NCBI RefSeq assembly: GCF_000003605.2
Contig: NW_003121422.1
Location: 1,488 to 18,110, forward strand
Reading direction: 5' to 3'
Length of the DNA stretch: 16,623 nucleotides
Source of the DNA: Saccoglossus kowalevskii
Lineage: Eukaryota > Hemichordata > Enteropneusta > Harrimaniidae
The notes beneath the pieces were generated by a model, which did not search any database, was not told the origin of the DNA, and was given only the letters and a program-made list of their open reading frames with translations. This document shows, piece by piece, positions 1 to 9,036 of the stretch. Both the position numbers and the translations under genes were made by a program. How positions within the stretch are numbered: position 1 is the stretch's first letter; every line of letters begins with the position of its first letter.

Positions 1-8
1 TCGTCCAT

Positions 9-736
9 ACTGAGTTAGGTGGTTGTAATCGTCTATACTGAGTTAGGTGGTTGTAATCATCTATGCTGAGCTAGGTCGTTGTAATCATCTATACTGAGCT
101 AGGTGGTTGTAATCATCCATGCTGAGCTAGGTGGTTGTAATCATCCATACTGAGCTAGATGGTTGTAATCATCCATGCTGATCTAGGTGGTTGTAACCAT
201 CCATGTGGAGCTAGGTGGTTGTAATCATCCATGCTGAGCTAGGTGGTTGTAACCATCCATGTGGAGCTAGGTGGTTGTAACCATCCATGTGGAGCTAGGT
301 GGTTGTAATCATCCATGCTGAGCTAGGTGGTTGTAATTATCCATGTGGAGCTAGGTGGTTGTAATTATCCATGTGGAGCTAGGTGGTTGTAATCATCCAT
401 GCTGAGCTAGGTGGTTGTAACCATTCATGTGGAGCTAGGTGGTTGTAATCATTCATGCTGAGCTAGGTGGTTGTAATTATCCATGCTGAGCTAGGTGGTT
501 GTAATCATCCATGCTAAGCTAGGTGGCTGTAATCATCCATGCTAAGCTAGGTGGCTGTAATCATCCATACTGAGCTAGGTGGTTGTAATCACTCGTGCTG
601 AGCTAGGTGGTTATAATCATTCATACAGAGCTAGGTGGTTGTAATCATCCATGCTGAGCTAGGTGGTTGTAATCATCTATGCTAAGCTGGGTGGTTGTAA
701 TCATTCATGCTGAGCTAGGTGGTCGTAATCATCTCT
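9..736. repeat. 28-bp minisatellite, 26 units
   Basis: Twenty-six consecutive units of exactly 28 bp run from 9 to 736 without any indel; the core of the unit is gctgagctaggtggttgtaa. Positions 1-8 are the tail of a further unit, so the array continues left of the window. Variants cluster: an A-start form (actgag) at the left edge, a gtggag form in the middle (units beginning at 205, 261, 289, 345, 373 and 429) and a gctaag form at 513, 541 and 681. Because 28 is not a multiple of three the array has no long open frame. It is non-coding satellite DNA on sequence evidence; no promoter or replication signal was seen. Confidence 0.97.
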
Positions 737-884
737 GAACTATTGTATTCTATTATATTACACATACATGACTTTTAGTACCACCATCATGTGTGACAAT
801 GTATTCAACAAATGTATATTCAATCAATAATTCTTTGTTTTCATCGCAATTTTAAAAGTGTGTTGCCTACTAATTAACCTTCAT

Positions 885-978
885 CAGATCAGTACTAAGC
901 TAGGTGGTTTCAATTACCCCTGCCAAGGTGGCTGGTTTTTAATGAGGTGGTTTTATTCAACCCTGCTGGTGGATTCCC
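885..978. repeat. Degenerate link between the two minisatellites
   Basis: The segment starting near 893 (actaagctaggtggtttcaa) still looks like one 28-bp unit. It is followed by weaker aaggtggctgg and gaggtggtttt copies up to the start of the 24-bp array. It looks like eroded repeat units joining the 28-bp array to the 24-bp array. The stretch 737-884 before it is plain AT-rich DNA with nothing recognisable. Confidence 0.6.
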
Positions 979-1222
979 GCTGAGCTAGGTGTTCTTATTT
1001 TTGCTGGCTGAGCTACGTGGCATTATTTCTGCTGAGCTAGGTGGTAATAATCCTGCTGAACTAGGTGGTATTATTTATGCTGAGCTAAGTGATATTATTT
1101 ATGCTGAGCTAGGTGGTATTATTCGTGCTGAGCTGGGTGGTATTAATCCTGCTGAGCTGGGTGGTATTAATCCTGCTGAGCTGGGTGGTATTAATCCTGC
1201 TAAGCTAAGGGGTATTAATAAG
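979..1222. repeat. 24-bp minisatellite related to the 28-bp array
   Basis: One 28-bp unit at 979-1006 is followed by nine units of exactly 24 bp, with starts at 1007, 1031, 1055, 1079, 1103, 1127, 1151, 1175 and 1199. The core gctgagctgggtggtattaa shares gctgagctaggtgg with the 28-bp array, so the two arrays have a common origin. The unit length is a multiple of three, so the array reads through as repeated Ala-Glu-Leu-Gly-Gly-Ile-Asn-Pro. This 89-codon frame begins at a GTG, has no ATG near its start and no splice context, so I regard it as a repeat artefact and not a protein. The last units (1151, 1175) are nearly identical and therefore recently duplicated. Confidence 0.93.
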
Positions 1223-2267
1223 CAATGCTGTAAATCTATGCTGACCGAGTTTGCTTAATATCATCACATTTTCTTGTTGTAGAACCATTACAGTTGTTGG
1301 TGTTTGATTCAATACATGGCTAACTGGTGTTAAACAGTTTGTTCAAGGGGTTGTCCTCTATTCATCAATACATTCATTACATTCATAATTGATACTAAGT
1401 ACATATGAATTTATTATTACATGTGTAATAAAGTGAGTTACTGCTAAATAAAGCCACATACTCATTTAAAATATTAAATAATATACTTTTAAGTTAAATT
1501 TTATGCAAAACATATAAACAATAACAATATATATGATCATAAAACTACTTTTTCGCATAAAACACAGGTCTAACATCCGTAATATGGTAATTATTTAGCC
1601 ATTTACTATTTGTTCCTATGGTAAAATTTTGTCTGGTGACTTATGGTGAAGAAATTATGTATTTTATACATGTAAAATGGATACTTTATGTGAATTTTAT
1701 TTTGTTTGTGTGTATGTTGTCCTTTTTTTCCTGGAATTTTAATATTGTTCGACTCCGGAAGAAAAGCTGATGCTTAAAAGATTATCAAGGATAAATAAAG
1801 TCAATTATTATAGTTAGTTAGCTTCCTAGGATAAAACAAATATTTCATACTTGAAAAAATGATTACTTGTGATAAATATTGTGGTAATTTTGTCCCTAAT
1901 TTTTAGGTTGAGTACCATGTTATCTACCTTAAAGGTTTATAATTAAGTCTTTGCTGGAAAATACGCTGATTTGTAGTGTGAAAGAGTTGCAAAATTCTAC
2001 ATGCATGTGATATATACTGTAACATTGTAACCAAATTGAAAATATTCCATTAGTGTATGCAGTTTCAAAGTTATACTCTGTATGCATTCATAAATATAGT
2101 CTTCAGACATTTGTGTGAATTCTCTCACATTGCATGAAAAAAAATTGTCTTGTTTGTGCCTTGTATTACTCAGTATTACCGATAGTAACAGAAGAGAATC
2201 TCTACATCCATGTGTAATGAAATACTATTTAAAAGCATTAGCACAGTAAATTTAAACACAATCAGAG
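1223..2267. other. AT-rich DNA, no gene seen
   Basis: About 1 kb of AT-rich sequence with stops in all frames. A short coding-like run occurs near 1749-1825 (about 25 codons including STPEEKLMLKRLSR) but it has no AG acceptor in front of it and no donor after it, so it is not called an exon. No RNA gene or element was recognised. Confidence 0.6.
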
Positions 2268-2662
2268 GCGCCAAAACAATCGCCAGTATCACAGGCGTCG
2301 AAACAAACGCCAGCATTCAGGGGTGCAGAAAGGATCGCCAGTACCACAGGTGTTGAAATAAACGCCAGCATTCAGGGGATTGCAGAAACGATTGTCAGTA
2401 TCACAGGTGTTGAAACAACCGCCAGCATTCAGGGGTGCAGAAACGATCGCCAGTATTACAGGCGTTGAAACAAACGCCAGCATTCAGGGGTGCAGAAACG
2501 ATCGCCAGTATCACAGACGTCTAAACAAATGCCAGCATTCAGGGGTGCAGAAACGATTGCCAGTATTCACAGGCGTTGAAACAAATGCCAGCATTCAGGG
2601 GTGCAGAAACGATCGCCAGTATTCACAGGCGTTGAAACCAATGCTAGCATTCAGGGGGCTGA
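2268..2662. repeat. 55-bp minisatellite with inverted repeat per unit
   Basis: About seven tandem units. The marker cattcagg occurs at 2314, 2369, 2426, 2481, 2536, 2592 and 2648, giving spacings of 55, 57, 55, 55, 56 and 56 bp. Most units contain ggcgtt, a six-base spacer (gaaaca) and aacgcc, so each unit can fold into a small hairpin in DNA or RNA. The array is GC-richer than its surroundings. Open frames on both strands (2380-2685 plus, 2289-2483 minus) come only from the repeat and change frame with the 1-2 bp length differences, so they are not called genes. Confidence 0.94.
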
Positions 2663-3385
2663 AAAATGCTGCACTAAAATTTTAATGAAAAATGATGGTG
2701 TTGAGGGGTTAATGTGACAAAATGCAGTCACACTCGCAAATATCAAAATTCAGAAGAAACAGGAGAGCTGTCACCTGCACAACAATGTTAACACATTCTG
2801 GGAAGTACTATTATTCTAAGAAAATGAATATCCCACATTAATAAAACTGAACCACAAATATTCGCATCCTGTAGTTTGGTGTCATGTAATATGGTGTAAC
2901 GCTGCATGCTACTTTGCATAATACCCAGAATTCACCTGTTCAATAATAGCATGGAATATCCTCCGCATACTCAGCAACTTTCATAATTTTTTATCGCATA
3001 TTGCCCTTATCTTATAAATCTATTTAATACATTTTAGAATTATAAAAAAAATTGAAAAGAAATTAAACTTATCATAATTTGTCCCTACAAAATTTGGGAT
3101 ATTCCCTGCTTTGCTTGCATGCCAATTCTAAGCAAATATCATGCTTAAATTTCAATTACTTTTTCTTTCATTGCACACTTATTAATTTTGTATTTTTTCT
3201 CTAATTTATATCTTGTGGTTTGCTTTGTTCAGATTCGCAAGTATAGATTCTACATCTATCTCCTGCAATACTCTTCTACAAAAGGACGAAACTAAGAACG
3301 TAATCCTGTTTTATTCTATTTCGTCTTTTCGTCATTTTATTTTTATATTTCATTGTAATATTAAATACTGTTTTTTGTGCATGCT
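2663..3385. other. AT-rich DNA, no gene seen
   Basis: Intronic or intergenic sequence dominated by A/T runs. No splice-bounded frame, RNA gene or repeat family was recognised. Confidence 0.6.
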
Positions 3386-3571
3386 ATGAACTATGGGGGA
3401 CCATATGGATTTGTCAGTTGTCATCCAGGGATTCTTTATGGCTATATGTCTACGGGATCAGGACGTGAAGCTGATGTGATGTTGCATTTCCACTTCGCAA
3501 ATTTGTGCGATACTCTACTCACTGATCAATATAGGCCATCTAATGTTGAGATTGTGGGAGGGCATCAATGA
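3386..3571 (+). CDS. Doubtful small ORF, 61 codons
   Basis: An ATG at 3386 opens 61 codons ending in a TGA at 3569-3571. The peptide starts MNYGGPYGFVSCHPG and has a mixed, protein-like composition (G, Y, H, C and acidic residues) that is unusual for chance translation of such AT-rich DNA. The segment is also GC-richer than its flanks. Against it: no polypyrimidine-AG acceptor lies just upstream, there is no recognised domain and no clear donor inside. It could be an isolated small exon, a fossil of a coding element, or chance. I do not recognise any family. Confidence 0.15.
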   Translation: MNYGGPYGFVSCHPGILYGYMSTGSGREADVMLHFHFANLCDTLLTDQYRPSNVEIVGGHQ

Positions 3572-4540
3572 GGAATTAACTGCTGAATATGAATAAAAAC
3601 AGGTTCTTCAAAACAAGCTATTTTGTAAACAATAGTCACTAAGCTACTATAGCTCTGTTTGTTACATTGTAGATGTGTAGAGAACCTCTCGTATTTGAAA
3701 ACAAAATTGGCGGGAAAGTGAGAGCAAGATATCCACTTATAACATATATTTTTAGCTTAAACAGTATGAGCTTGAGATATTCAGTGACTTCATGGTTGTA
3801 TTTGTGACATTTTGATAAAAGTTTATGTTTTTAAAGCTTGTTCAGACTGCAGTGTTTTTTACAGAATTGCAGTATGGGAATGTAACTTTAACTCGTACAG
3901 CCAAAATGTTGTTTCTACATTTTGCTAATTTTTATGTATTTTTTCTTAACTTCTTAGTTAATTTTTGACCAATAAACATAACTTTCTTTTGTCAACTTAT
4001 TCTGATAACAAATTGTGAAAAAATGAAGAAAAAATCATGACAAAAAGTGCATTTTGTGAAAAGTTGGTTATTGTAGAAAATTGTCTCATGTGGGTCCCAC
4101 ACACAATTTGAACTGTGGCGATTTAAGGTTCATCAATACAGCTTCTCAAAAACCAATTAAGAACTTCATAATTTGTTGAACAGGGAGTGATTTAAGTTGA
4201 CCTTGTTTTCAAGAAAAGTATGTGGGTATAGAGATATAGCCTCGGTAAAACAAAATGTATTACATGTAATTAAATTGCATTTCATTTGATGTTCAATATT
4301 GCGCAACATGTGTGGGTAAAGGTCAAAGGCTTGTGTTTATTTTATTGCATGCTCATGAAATAATGTTGCAATGCGCTTGTTTAGGTAGTAAATTTCCCTT
4401 GAATTCATAAAAAATCACTGAAAAGCTGCAACAAAAGTATGAGGTTGAAAGATCTTAATGATCTGTGAACCTCTGCCTTCAAACTTGTCGCACAATAAAT
4501 AGTATTCTAAGGTTACGTTCTATTTTTAGAAAGATCTAAT
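3572..4540. other. AT-rich DNA, no gene seen
   Basis: No open frame with splice context, no RNA gene and no clear repeat. The DNA is AT-rich throughout, as expected for intron sequence upstream of the exon at 5077. Confidence 0.55.
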
Positions 4541-4730
4541 AAACCCTATTCAATTCTCACGAATTTTCGTAAATCATCAATTTACGAACATTTCTAGTGG
4601 TGAACATTTATTCAACATGGCTGTTGTCTCCTTGGGAATTTGTGGTTTCTTTTTTTTTTTTTTTTAATAAATTATTTGGTTGGTCAAAACCTTATTCAAT
4701 TCTCATGAATTTTCGTAAATCATCAATTTA
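4541..4730. repeat. 43-bp direct repeat flanking a T tract
   Basis: Two near-identical copies lie at about 4541-4587 and 4687-4730, sharing attcaattctca and gaattttcgtaaatcatcaa with only a few differences. The left copy also contains a small palindrome (ttcgtaaa ... tttacgaa). Between them is a run of 16 T at 4650-4665. This could be a short duplicated segment or the ends of a small insertion carrying a poly(A) tail on the minus strand; the direct repeats are too long to be an ordinary target-site duplication. Confidence 0.6.
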
Positions 4731-4751
4731 AGATTTAATAAAGTTAAGAGA

Positions 4752-4935
4752 CAGGTCGCATGGTATGGCAGGTCATGTGGTATTACATGCATGACATGTC
4801 ACATTCTATCATGATTGGTTACAGGGCATCATGGTTATATTTATGGTCAGGTGGTATGGCTGGTCACATGTTTTTTTGTTACATCATGATGACAGGTCAG
4901 GTGGTACATGTATATTTGGTCATATGGTATCTTGG
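4752..4935. repeat. Degenerate GGTCA/GTGGTA repeat
   Basis: A motif of the form ggtcaggtggtatgg recurs imperfectly near 4755, 4770, 4844, 4862, 4895 and 4917, separated by catg-rich filler. It is an old, decayed tandem repeat. Frames here on both strands (4760-4969, 4847-5047) follow the repeat and are not called genes. Confidence 0.5.
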
Positions 4936-5076
4936 CAATTTGCATAGCACCATGAATTTTTGGTGGTAGGAAGAATATTTTCTTTAAAAAAGGAACAGCA
5001 CTGTAGTATTTTAATTTCATATGAACAATAAAATACTGATTTCTCATCCACTAACTTAGTATTGCTTATCTTGTAG

Positions 5077-5298
5077 GTTTCACGATATAGAACATATGTC
5101 TACTTGCTGGATTCGTCTCCTAGCCCTACGCAAACACACAGTGGTGGCAGCCGTGGTATGACCTCAGTGCAGAGATCTAACACGACAGTGGTGGGTGCCA
5201 ACGAAACACCAACTAGTAGACAATCATCAGTACAGCGAAGTCTATCTGACAGGTATAGCTATAGGCAAGCTATTTATAACAGTAACAGACCCATCTGA
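5077..5298 (+). CDS. Terminal exon of an unidentified gene (C-terminal 73 residues)
   Basis: A 3' splice site (attgcttatcttgtag, AG at 5075-5076) is followed by 73 open codons and a TGA at 5296-5298. The in-frame codon just before the exon is TAG, the acceptor itself, which fits a phase-0 intron. The segment is clearly GC-richer than its flanks. The peptide begins VSRYRTYVYLLDSSPSPTQT and becomes a hydrophilic tail rich in Ser, Thr, Gln and Arg, including RQSSVQRSLSDR, which resembles basophilic kinase sites; it ends in NSNRPI. It has no signal peptide, membrane segment or recognised domain. I read it as the disordered C-terminus of a larger protein whose earlier exons lie left of the window, since no convincing upstream exon was found here. 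The gene is not recognised. Confidence 0.6.
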   Translation, partial: VSRYRTYVYLLDSSPSPTQTHSGGSRGMTSVQRSNTTVVGANETPTSRQSSVQRSLSDRYSYRQAIYNSNRPI

Positions 5299-6530
5299 AA
5301 CCTGCCACCCCTATTTCTGAAAATGGCTGCTACTGAACTGAGAAAGCGTGGTTGATTCCACAGCATAATAGGGGGCCCGTGGATGAATTCTGGAGAGGGT
5401 CAAAGCACAGTATGTTGGGAAACATCAACAATGTCCGCACATTACAGATATGAAGCGTAATTTGTGGATTTAGAAATAAAAAAAACACTGCCACATTGTG
5501 TTCTATATGTAAATTAACTTCTGTTGTGTTGAGTGTTCTGTAATTTAATCAGGAAATATCAATTTAGTATCCAGTACCTACCTCTAATATAGGCATCCAA
5601 TGCTGCAATGATAACTACGGGTGCATTGTAACTGCACAAACAGATGCACTTGGGTAACACCATATGCAAGATGCACGGTGAGCTTGATAACCATGGATGT
5701 TATTTGTGTGTTTGTAATAATATAAGTAACACTGATCGTTGCCATTTACTAATCTCTAGAACGTCACATCTCAAATACTTTTAGTATTTTGGTATTTATG
5801 AATATTCGTTTAAAGTTGTTCAGACATGTACTGTATTTTCTCTAATAGAACTAAGTGCATATACACTGAAATAGTTTAATTTTACTGTTGTTGCACTGAG
5901 CATTGTCTCAGAAATTGTCCTTTGATCAATGTCGATTCAGACTTTCTCAATTTAAGGTACTTTCTGTTTGAAACATTGGCATCCTGTCTCAAAAATCGTC
6001 TCAAAAAAAATTGTGTTCAAGTGACAAAATATCTGGTTTTATCATTATAGGATAATATACCGCAGAATATCTTATGTTTTTTTGCATGCAGTTCTAATAG
6101 AGGAAATACAGTAGAATACCATACCTGGTAAAGCCTGTAGTTTGTGAATTATACTTTTTATAAGAAAAGTATTATATCATTTCAATTTTAAACTTAGGTC
6201 ATCAGATTTTTGGGGTGTAATCACAAACACACAAAAATCCTACATTATATATGAAAAAACATCCATTGGTAAGCGTCCCTATAACTGATTCGTGTAAAAT
6301 ATATTTATTGTTGAGTTGATATATTTTTGTCCTAAATAATGTATATACAAATTGAATTCAAGCTGTTTGGAATAATAAATACATTGCTTCATGTTTTTGA
6401 AATATTCACCTGTGACATCATTATTCTAGTGTACAGTTATATTTGGTAGGTGTGTTAGTATATTGTACTTTGACAGTTTCTAAATCTATGATATATTGAA
6501 CACCAATGAGATATATACACCTAAGTTATA
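5299..6530 (+). other. Probable 3' UTR of the 5077-5298 exon
   Basis: AT-rich DNA without a coding island directly follows the stop codon. A possible poly(A) signal AATAAA lies at 5475-5480, 177 bases after the stop; further AATAAA or AATAATAAA sites occur downstream (near 6373, 7033 and 9370, and at 9855). The sequence alone cannot say which is used, so the 3' UTR could be about 0.2 kb or up to 4.5 kb. Confidence 0.4.
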
Positions 6531-6534
6531 ACAA

Positions 6535-6700
6535 ACATTTGACTAGGATACATTATGTACAAATAATGTAGCAAATAATTACTATATATACCCGTGATAT
6601 AAATGCTATATCCACCTGAGGTATATAAGACACTATGAATATATACCTGCAATGTATGATATATTGATACCAAGGTTATATATTGACATCACTATATAAT
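6535..6700. repeat. Irregular TATATACC-type AT repeat
   Basis: Motifs such as gatatatacacct, tatatacccgtgat, tatatccacctgagg and tatatacctgcaatg recur roughly every 25-40 bp. It is a low-complexity or very old tandem repeat; no gene is visible. Confidence 0.4.
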
Positions 6701-6721
6701 CCCCTCCCACCTCTGCGAAAC

Positions 6722-7064
6722 ATATTACTATACTGCACTACCATATTCAGGGTTTGTATGGTCCTGGAATATACTGGAAAGTCCGAAAAATGTCCCGGAA
6801 AATTCTGGAAAATGAACATTCAGTATAAAAAGCAACTACAACAAAAAGTTTGAGCAGGATGGGGCTGTGTCTTCTCAACAGGATGAGAGACAAGAATTAA
6901 AAGATTAGTTAGGTAATTAATGATTTAGGAAATGAACAAAGTTGGGATGAAATAGTCCAGGAAATCTCCTGGAAAAACTGATAAAAAAAGTTGTGGAATT
7001 TCAGGTGTACAAACCCAGGATATTGATCTGCAAAATAAATATTACTATACTGCACTATCATATT
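6722..7064. repeat. 26-bp direct repeat bracketing the insert
   Basis: The sequence starting atattactatactgcacta occurs at 6722-6747 and again at 7039-7064 with a single difference in 26 bases. The left copy ends two bases before the MITE-like insert and the right copy starts 22 bases after it. It is too long for a standard target-site duplication, so a segmental duplication or template-switch event is more likely. Confidence 0.8.
6750..7016. mobile_element. MITE-like insert with gggtttgta inverted ends
   Basis: The segment begins gggtttgta (6750-6758) and ends with its exact reverse complement tacaaaccc (7008-7016), giving 267 bp with 9-bp inverted ends. The interior is a run of ctggaaa, ccggaaa and gtccgaaa words (tggaaagtccgaaaaatgtc near the left end, ctcctggaaaaactg near the right), unlike the neighbouring DNA. 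No coding capacity is present. No clear target-site duplication sits directly at the ends; a 26-bp direct repeat lies slightly outside (6722-6747 and 7039-7064). It fits a short non-autonomous DNA transposon, with the superfamily unassigned. Confidence 0.5.
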
Positions 7065-7586
7065 GGTCTAACACATACCGGTGCAATAATATCCATCCAC
7101 TAAGCTCATTTGCATTTTGTAGAAATCAAGGAATCATGATCTTGCACTTGCAGCTGCATATTTTTTTTTCACTAACTATGCACTATGGCATTATCTTCTG
7201 TAAAACTGTAAGTTATTGTACATCTTTAATCTTAGCATATTACTGTCACTGTATAGAACCAATTCTGACTTTATTTAAAAAAAAAATTGTATATCAGTAT
7301 TTTTACTAAGCTTTGTTCGGGTTATGTAAACTTGAGTTATTGTTGACATATCAGTTTAGTTGTTGGTGGAAACACGACTAAATAATGTGTTATTTGTTAA
7401 TAAATCGAAAAATTGTATATAATCTTTTTATGATTCAGTTGAAGCTGGAAGTTATTTCTGAGACAGTAACCTATCTATCACTCATCCATGTGTTGGATAA
7501 CGTTTTGGACTGTTCTATTTAATGTTTTAGGGACGAGGCTTGAAAGGAAGCAAACAGATCGACTTGACAGGTTATCAAATCATGAA
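7065..7586. other. AT-rich DNA; weak exon-like stretch from 7531
   Basis: Mostly featureless. At 7521-7530 aatgttttag could serve as a 3' splice site; after it about 45 codons stay open to a TGA near 7666 (starting GRGLKGSKQIDLTGY). The downstream part of that frame is made of repeated ggtcaaagttca words, so I do not call it an exon. Confidence 0.3.
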
Positions 7587-7639
7587 AGGTCAAAGTTCAA
7601 GTCAAAAAATCACTGCGGGTCAAAGTTCATATAAGGTCA
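7587..7639. promoter_or_regulatory. Two DR1-type nuclear receptor sites plus half-site
   Basis: aggtcaaagttca (7587-7599) and gggtcaaagttca (7617-7629) match the DR1 pattern bound by HNF4/RXR-type nuclear receptors, and an extra half-site aggtca follows at 7634-7639. The two DR1 copies are in the same orientation, exactly 30 bp apart. The match to the consensus is seen directly; any regulatory function is inference, and a local duplication of a 13-bp word would look the same. Confidence 0.35.
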
Positions 7640-8880
7640 GAGATTGCGCATCTTTATCCTGTTGAGTTGTTGGTCTGAATCTCATTGCCGCGCAATATGA
7701 ATCATGTTTGTTTTTTAACTCAAAAATCATTTTTACATATTAATTTTTCAAGAATATTGACAGCTTGTCTTAAACTATGACATAATCATCGTTTTTTGAT
7801 TTGAAAATAATGAATTTGATATTCTGGAAATAATATAGTAAAAGTAATAAGAAGCTTATCTTGCTCTATTTATTTTTAAATCTTCTGCAAATATTCTTTG
7901 TAATACTCGGCGCATAATGTGGTAGTAATGCTTTCTACTATCCTGTTTTCAATGAAAATCACATTTGTGTTTCACCTAAGTTTTTGTGAAAACCTGCAGT
8001 GAACTGTCTCATTTTGATTCAAAAGTAGTTAAAAAAATTTTAAAGAATTTGTGAGTGAAGTACCAATACAATCATGGTTACTTTATATATATGTAATCTT
8101 CAATGACTGTACGAGTGTGTGACAGTCGATATGCAAGTTTTATTGTCTCCTTTATTCAGTGTGGTGATCTTGAAATATTTTAGAACCTACAGTAAAGAGC
8201 ATAAAGCTAGGGTCATTATAAACATTTTATAAATCAAAATGTATGTTAGAATTCAAATTGACCAATCTGGGAATGGTATTGGGGAATCAGTGTTAGCGTC
8301 ACTTATTAATGAGGCAGTTCAACATTATTCAATCAGCAAGTACATCATTTTAAATATGTTAAACGGTTGCAGTTGCCATGTACAGGCATTATGGGTGGGC
8401 AATGTTTGTAGTTTGAGCCAAAGCCATTGAATATTTGAATTTGAAGCTGAAGATCAAAGTCAATTTTTTATAAAATAGCTTTGTGAGTTTTACTGTATAT
8501 CAAACTAAAATAGTTATGATGATTTCAAGATATTCACGTCAAAGGTTTCTTGTTCATGCATGACTGTATTTTTTCTAGATAATTCACCTCACCTCAGATT
8601 GAGTTTTCATTATCTTGGGGAGTCAATGTACCACTCACAGTATTATCCAGTCAACAATTTAATTGTGATAATAACATTTATTTTGACACAAAAATGTATC
8701 ATTGCTGAAAATCTTTAGCAAACGTTTTTTCCCATCTACGTGTTTTGAATTTTGCTAATCTTTCCAATATGCGTGTTTTGTATGTTAAACAATATGTACT
8801 CTCTAACTTACTGGTAGTTTGGTTTAGACACCCTAGCTTAGTTGGCTTTAGTGAAGTTGACATGATTCATTATTGTCCAG
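7640..8880. other. AT-rich DNA with one weak frame
   Basis: An ATG at 8239 opens 63 codons to 8430 (beginning MYVRIQIDQSGNGIGES), but there is no splice context, domain or base-composition shift to support it. The rest is AT-rich with nothing recognised. Confidence 0.4.
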
Positions 8881-9036
8881 ACAAGAAATGATACAGAGGC
8901 AGAGCAACAAAATGCACCGGAATCTGACCTGGCTATTGTTTCATTTGAAAGAGACTTCCAGCAATATATAGGAGACAATACAACTTGCATTCCCTTTTGT
9001 ATAATCTGTAGCAAACCTTTCACACACCTGTATTAA
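8881..9036 (+). CDS. Possible terminal exon, 51 codons
   Basis: A pyrimidine-rich acceptor (gattcattattgtccag, AG at 8879-8880) is followed by 51 open codons to TAA at 9034-9036. The peptide begins TRNDTEAEQQNAPESDLAIV, continues with an acidic and aromatic stretch, then has C-x3-C-x2-C (TCIPFCIICSKP) near the end. Charged composition over the first 30 residues is protein-like and the segment is less AT-rich than its flanks. No family is recognised, the upstream exon is not identified, and the three cysteines are too few for a zinc-binding domain. It may be an alternative last exon of the plus-strand gene, an independent gene end, or a fossil. Confidence 0.35.
   Translation, partial: TRNDTEAEQQNAPESDLAIVSFERDFQQYIGDNTTCIPFCIICSKPFTHLY

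Noticed and set aside
1-736. CRISPR-like array
   Set aside because: Units are directly adjacent with no unique spacers, and the surrounding genome is animal-like with introns and transposons.
989-1258. 89-codon frame with repeated AELGGINP-like octapeptides
   Set aside because: It is the translation of a 24-bp minisatellite, begins at GTG, has no splice or promoter context, and its sister array with 28-bp units cannot code. A repeat artefact is the simpler reading.
2289-2685. Open frames on both strands across the 55-bp repeat
   Set aside because: Both follow repeat periodicity, shift frame with 1-2 bp unit length changes, and overlap each other.
7531-7668. Possible exon after aatgttttag with 45 open codons
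   Set aside because: The second half is made of repeated ggtcaaagttca words, no donor or domain is seen, and the acceptor is mediocre.
8239-8430. 63-codon ATG frame
   Set aside because: No splice context, no composition change, no recognised motif; a chance frame of this length is expected in 16 kb.
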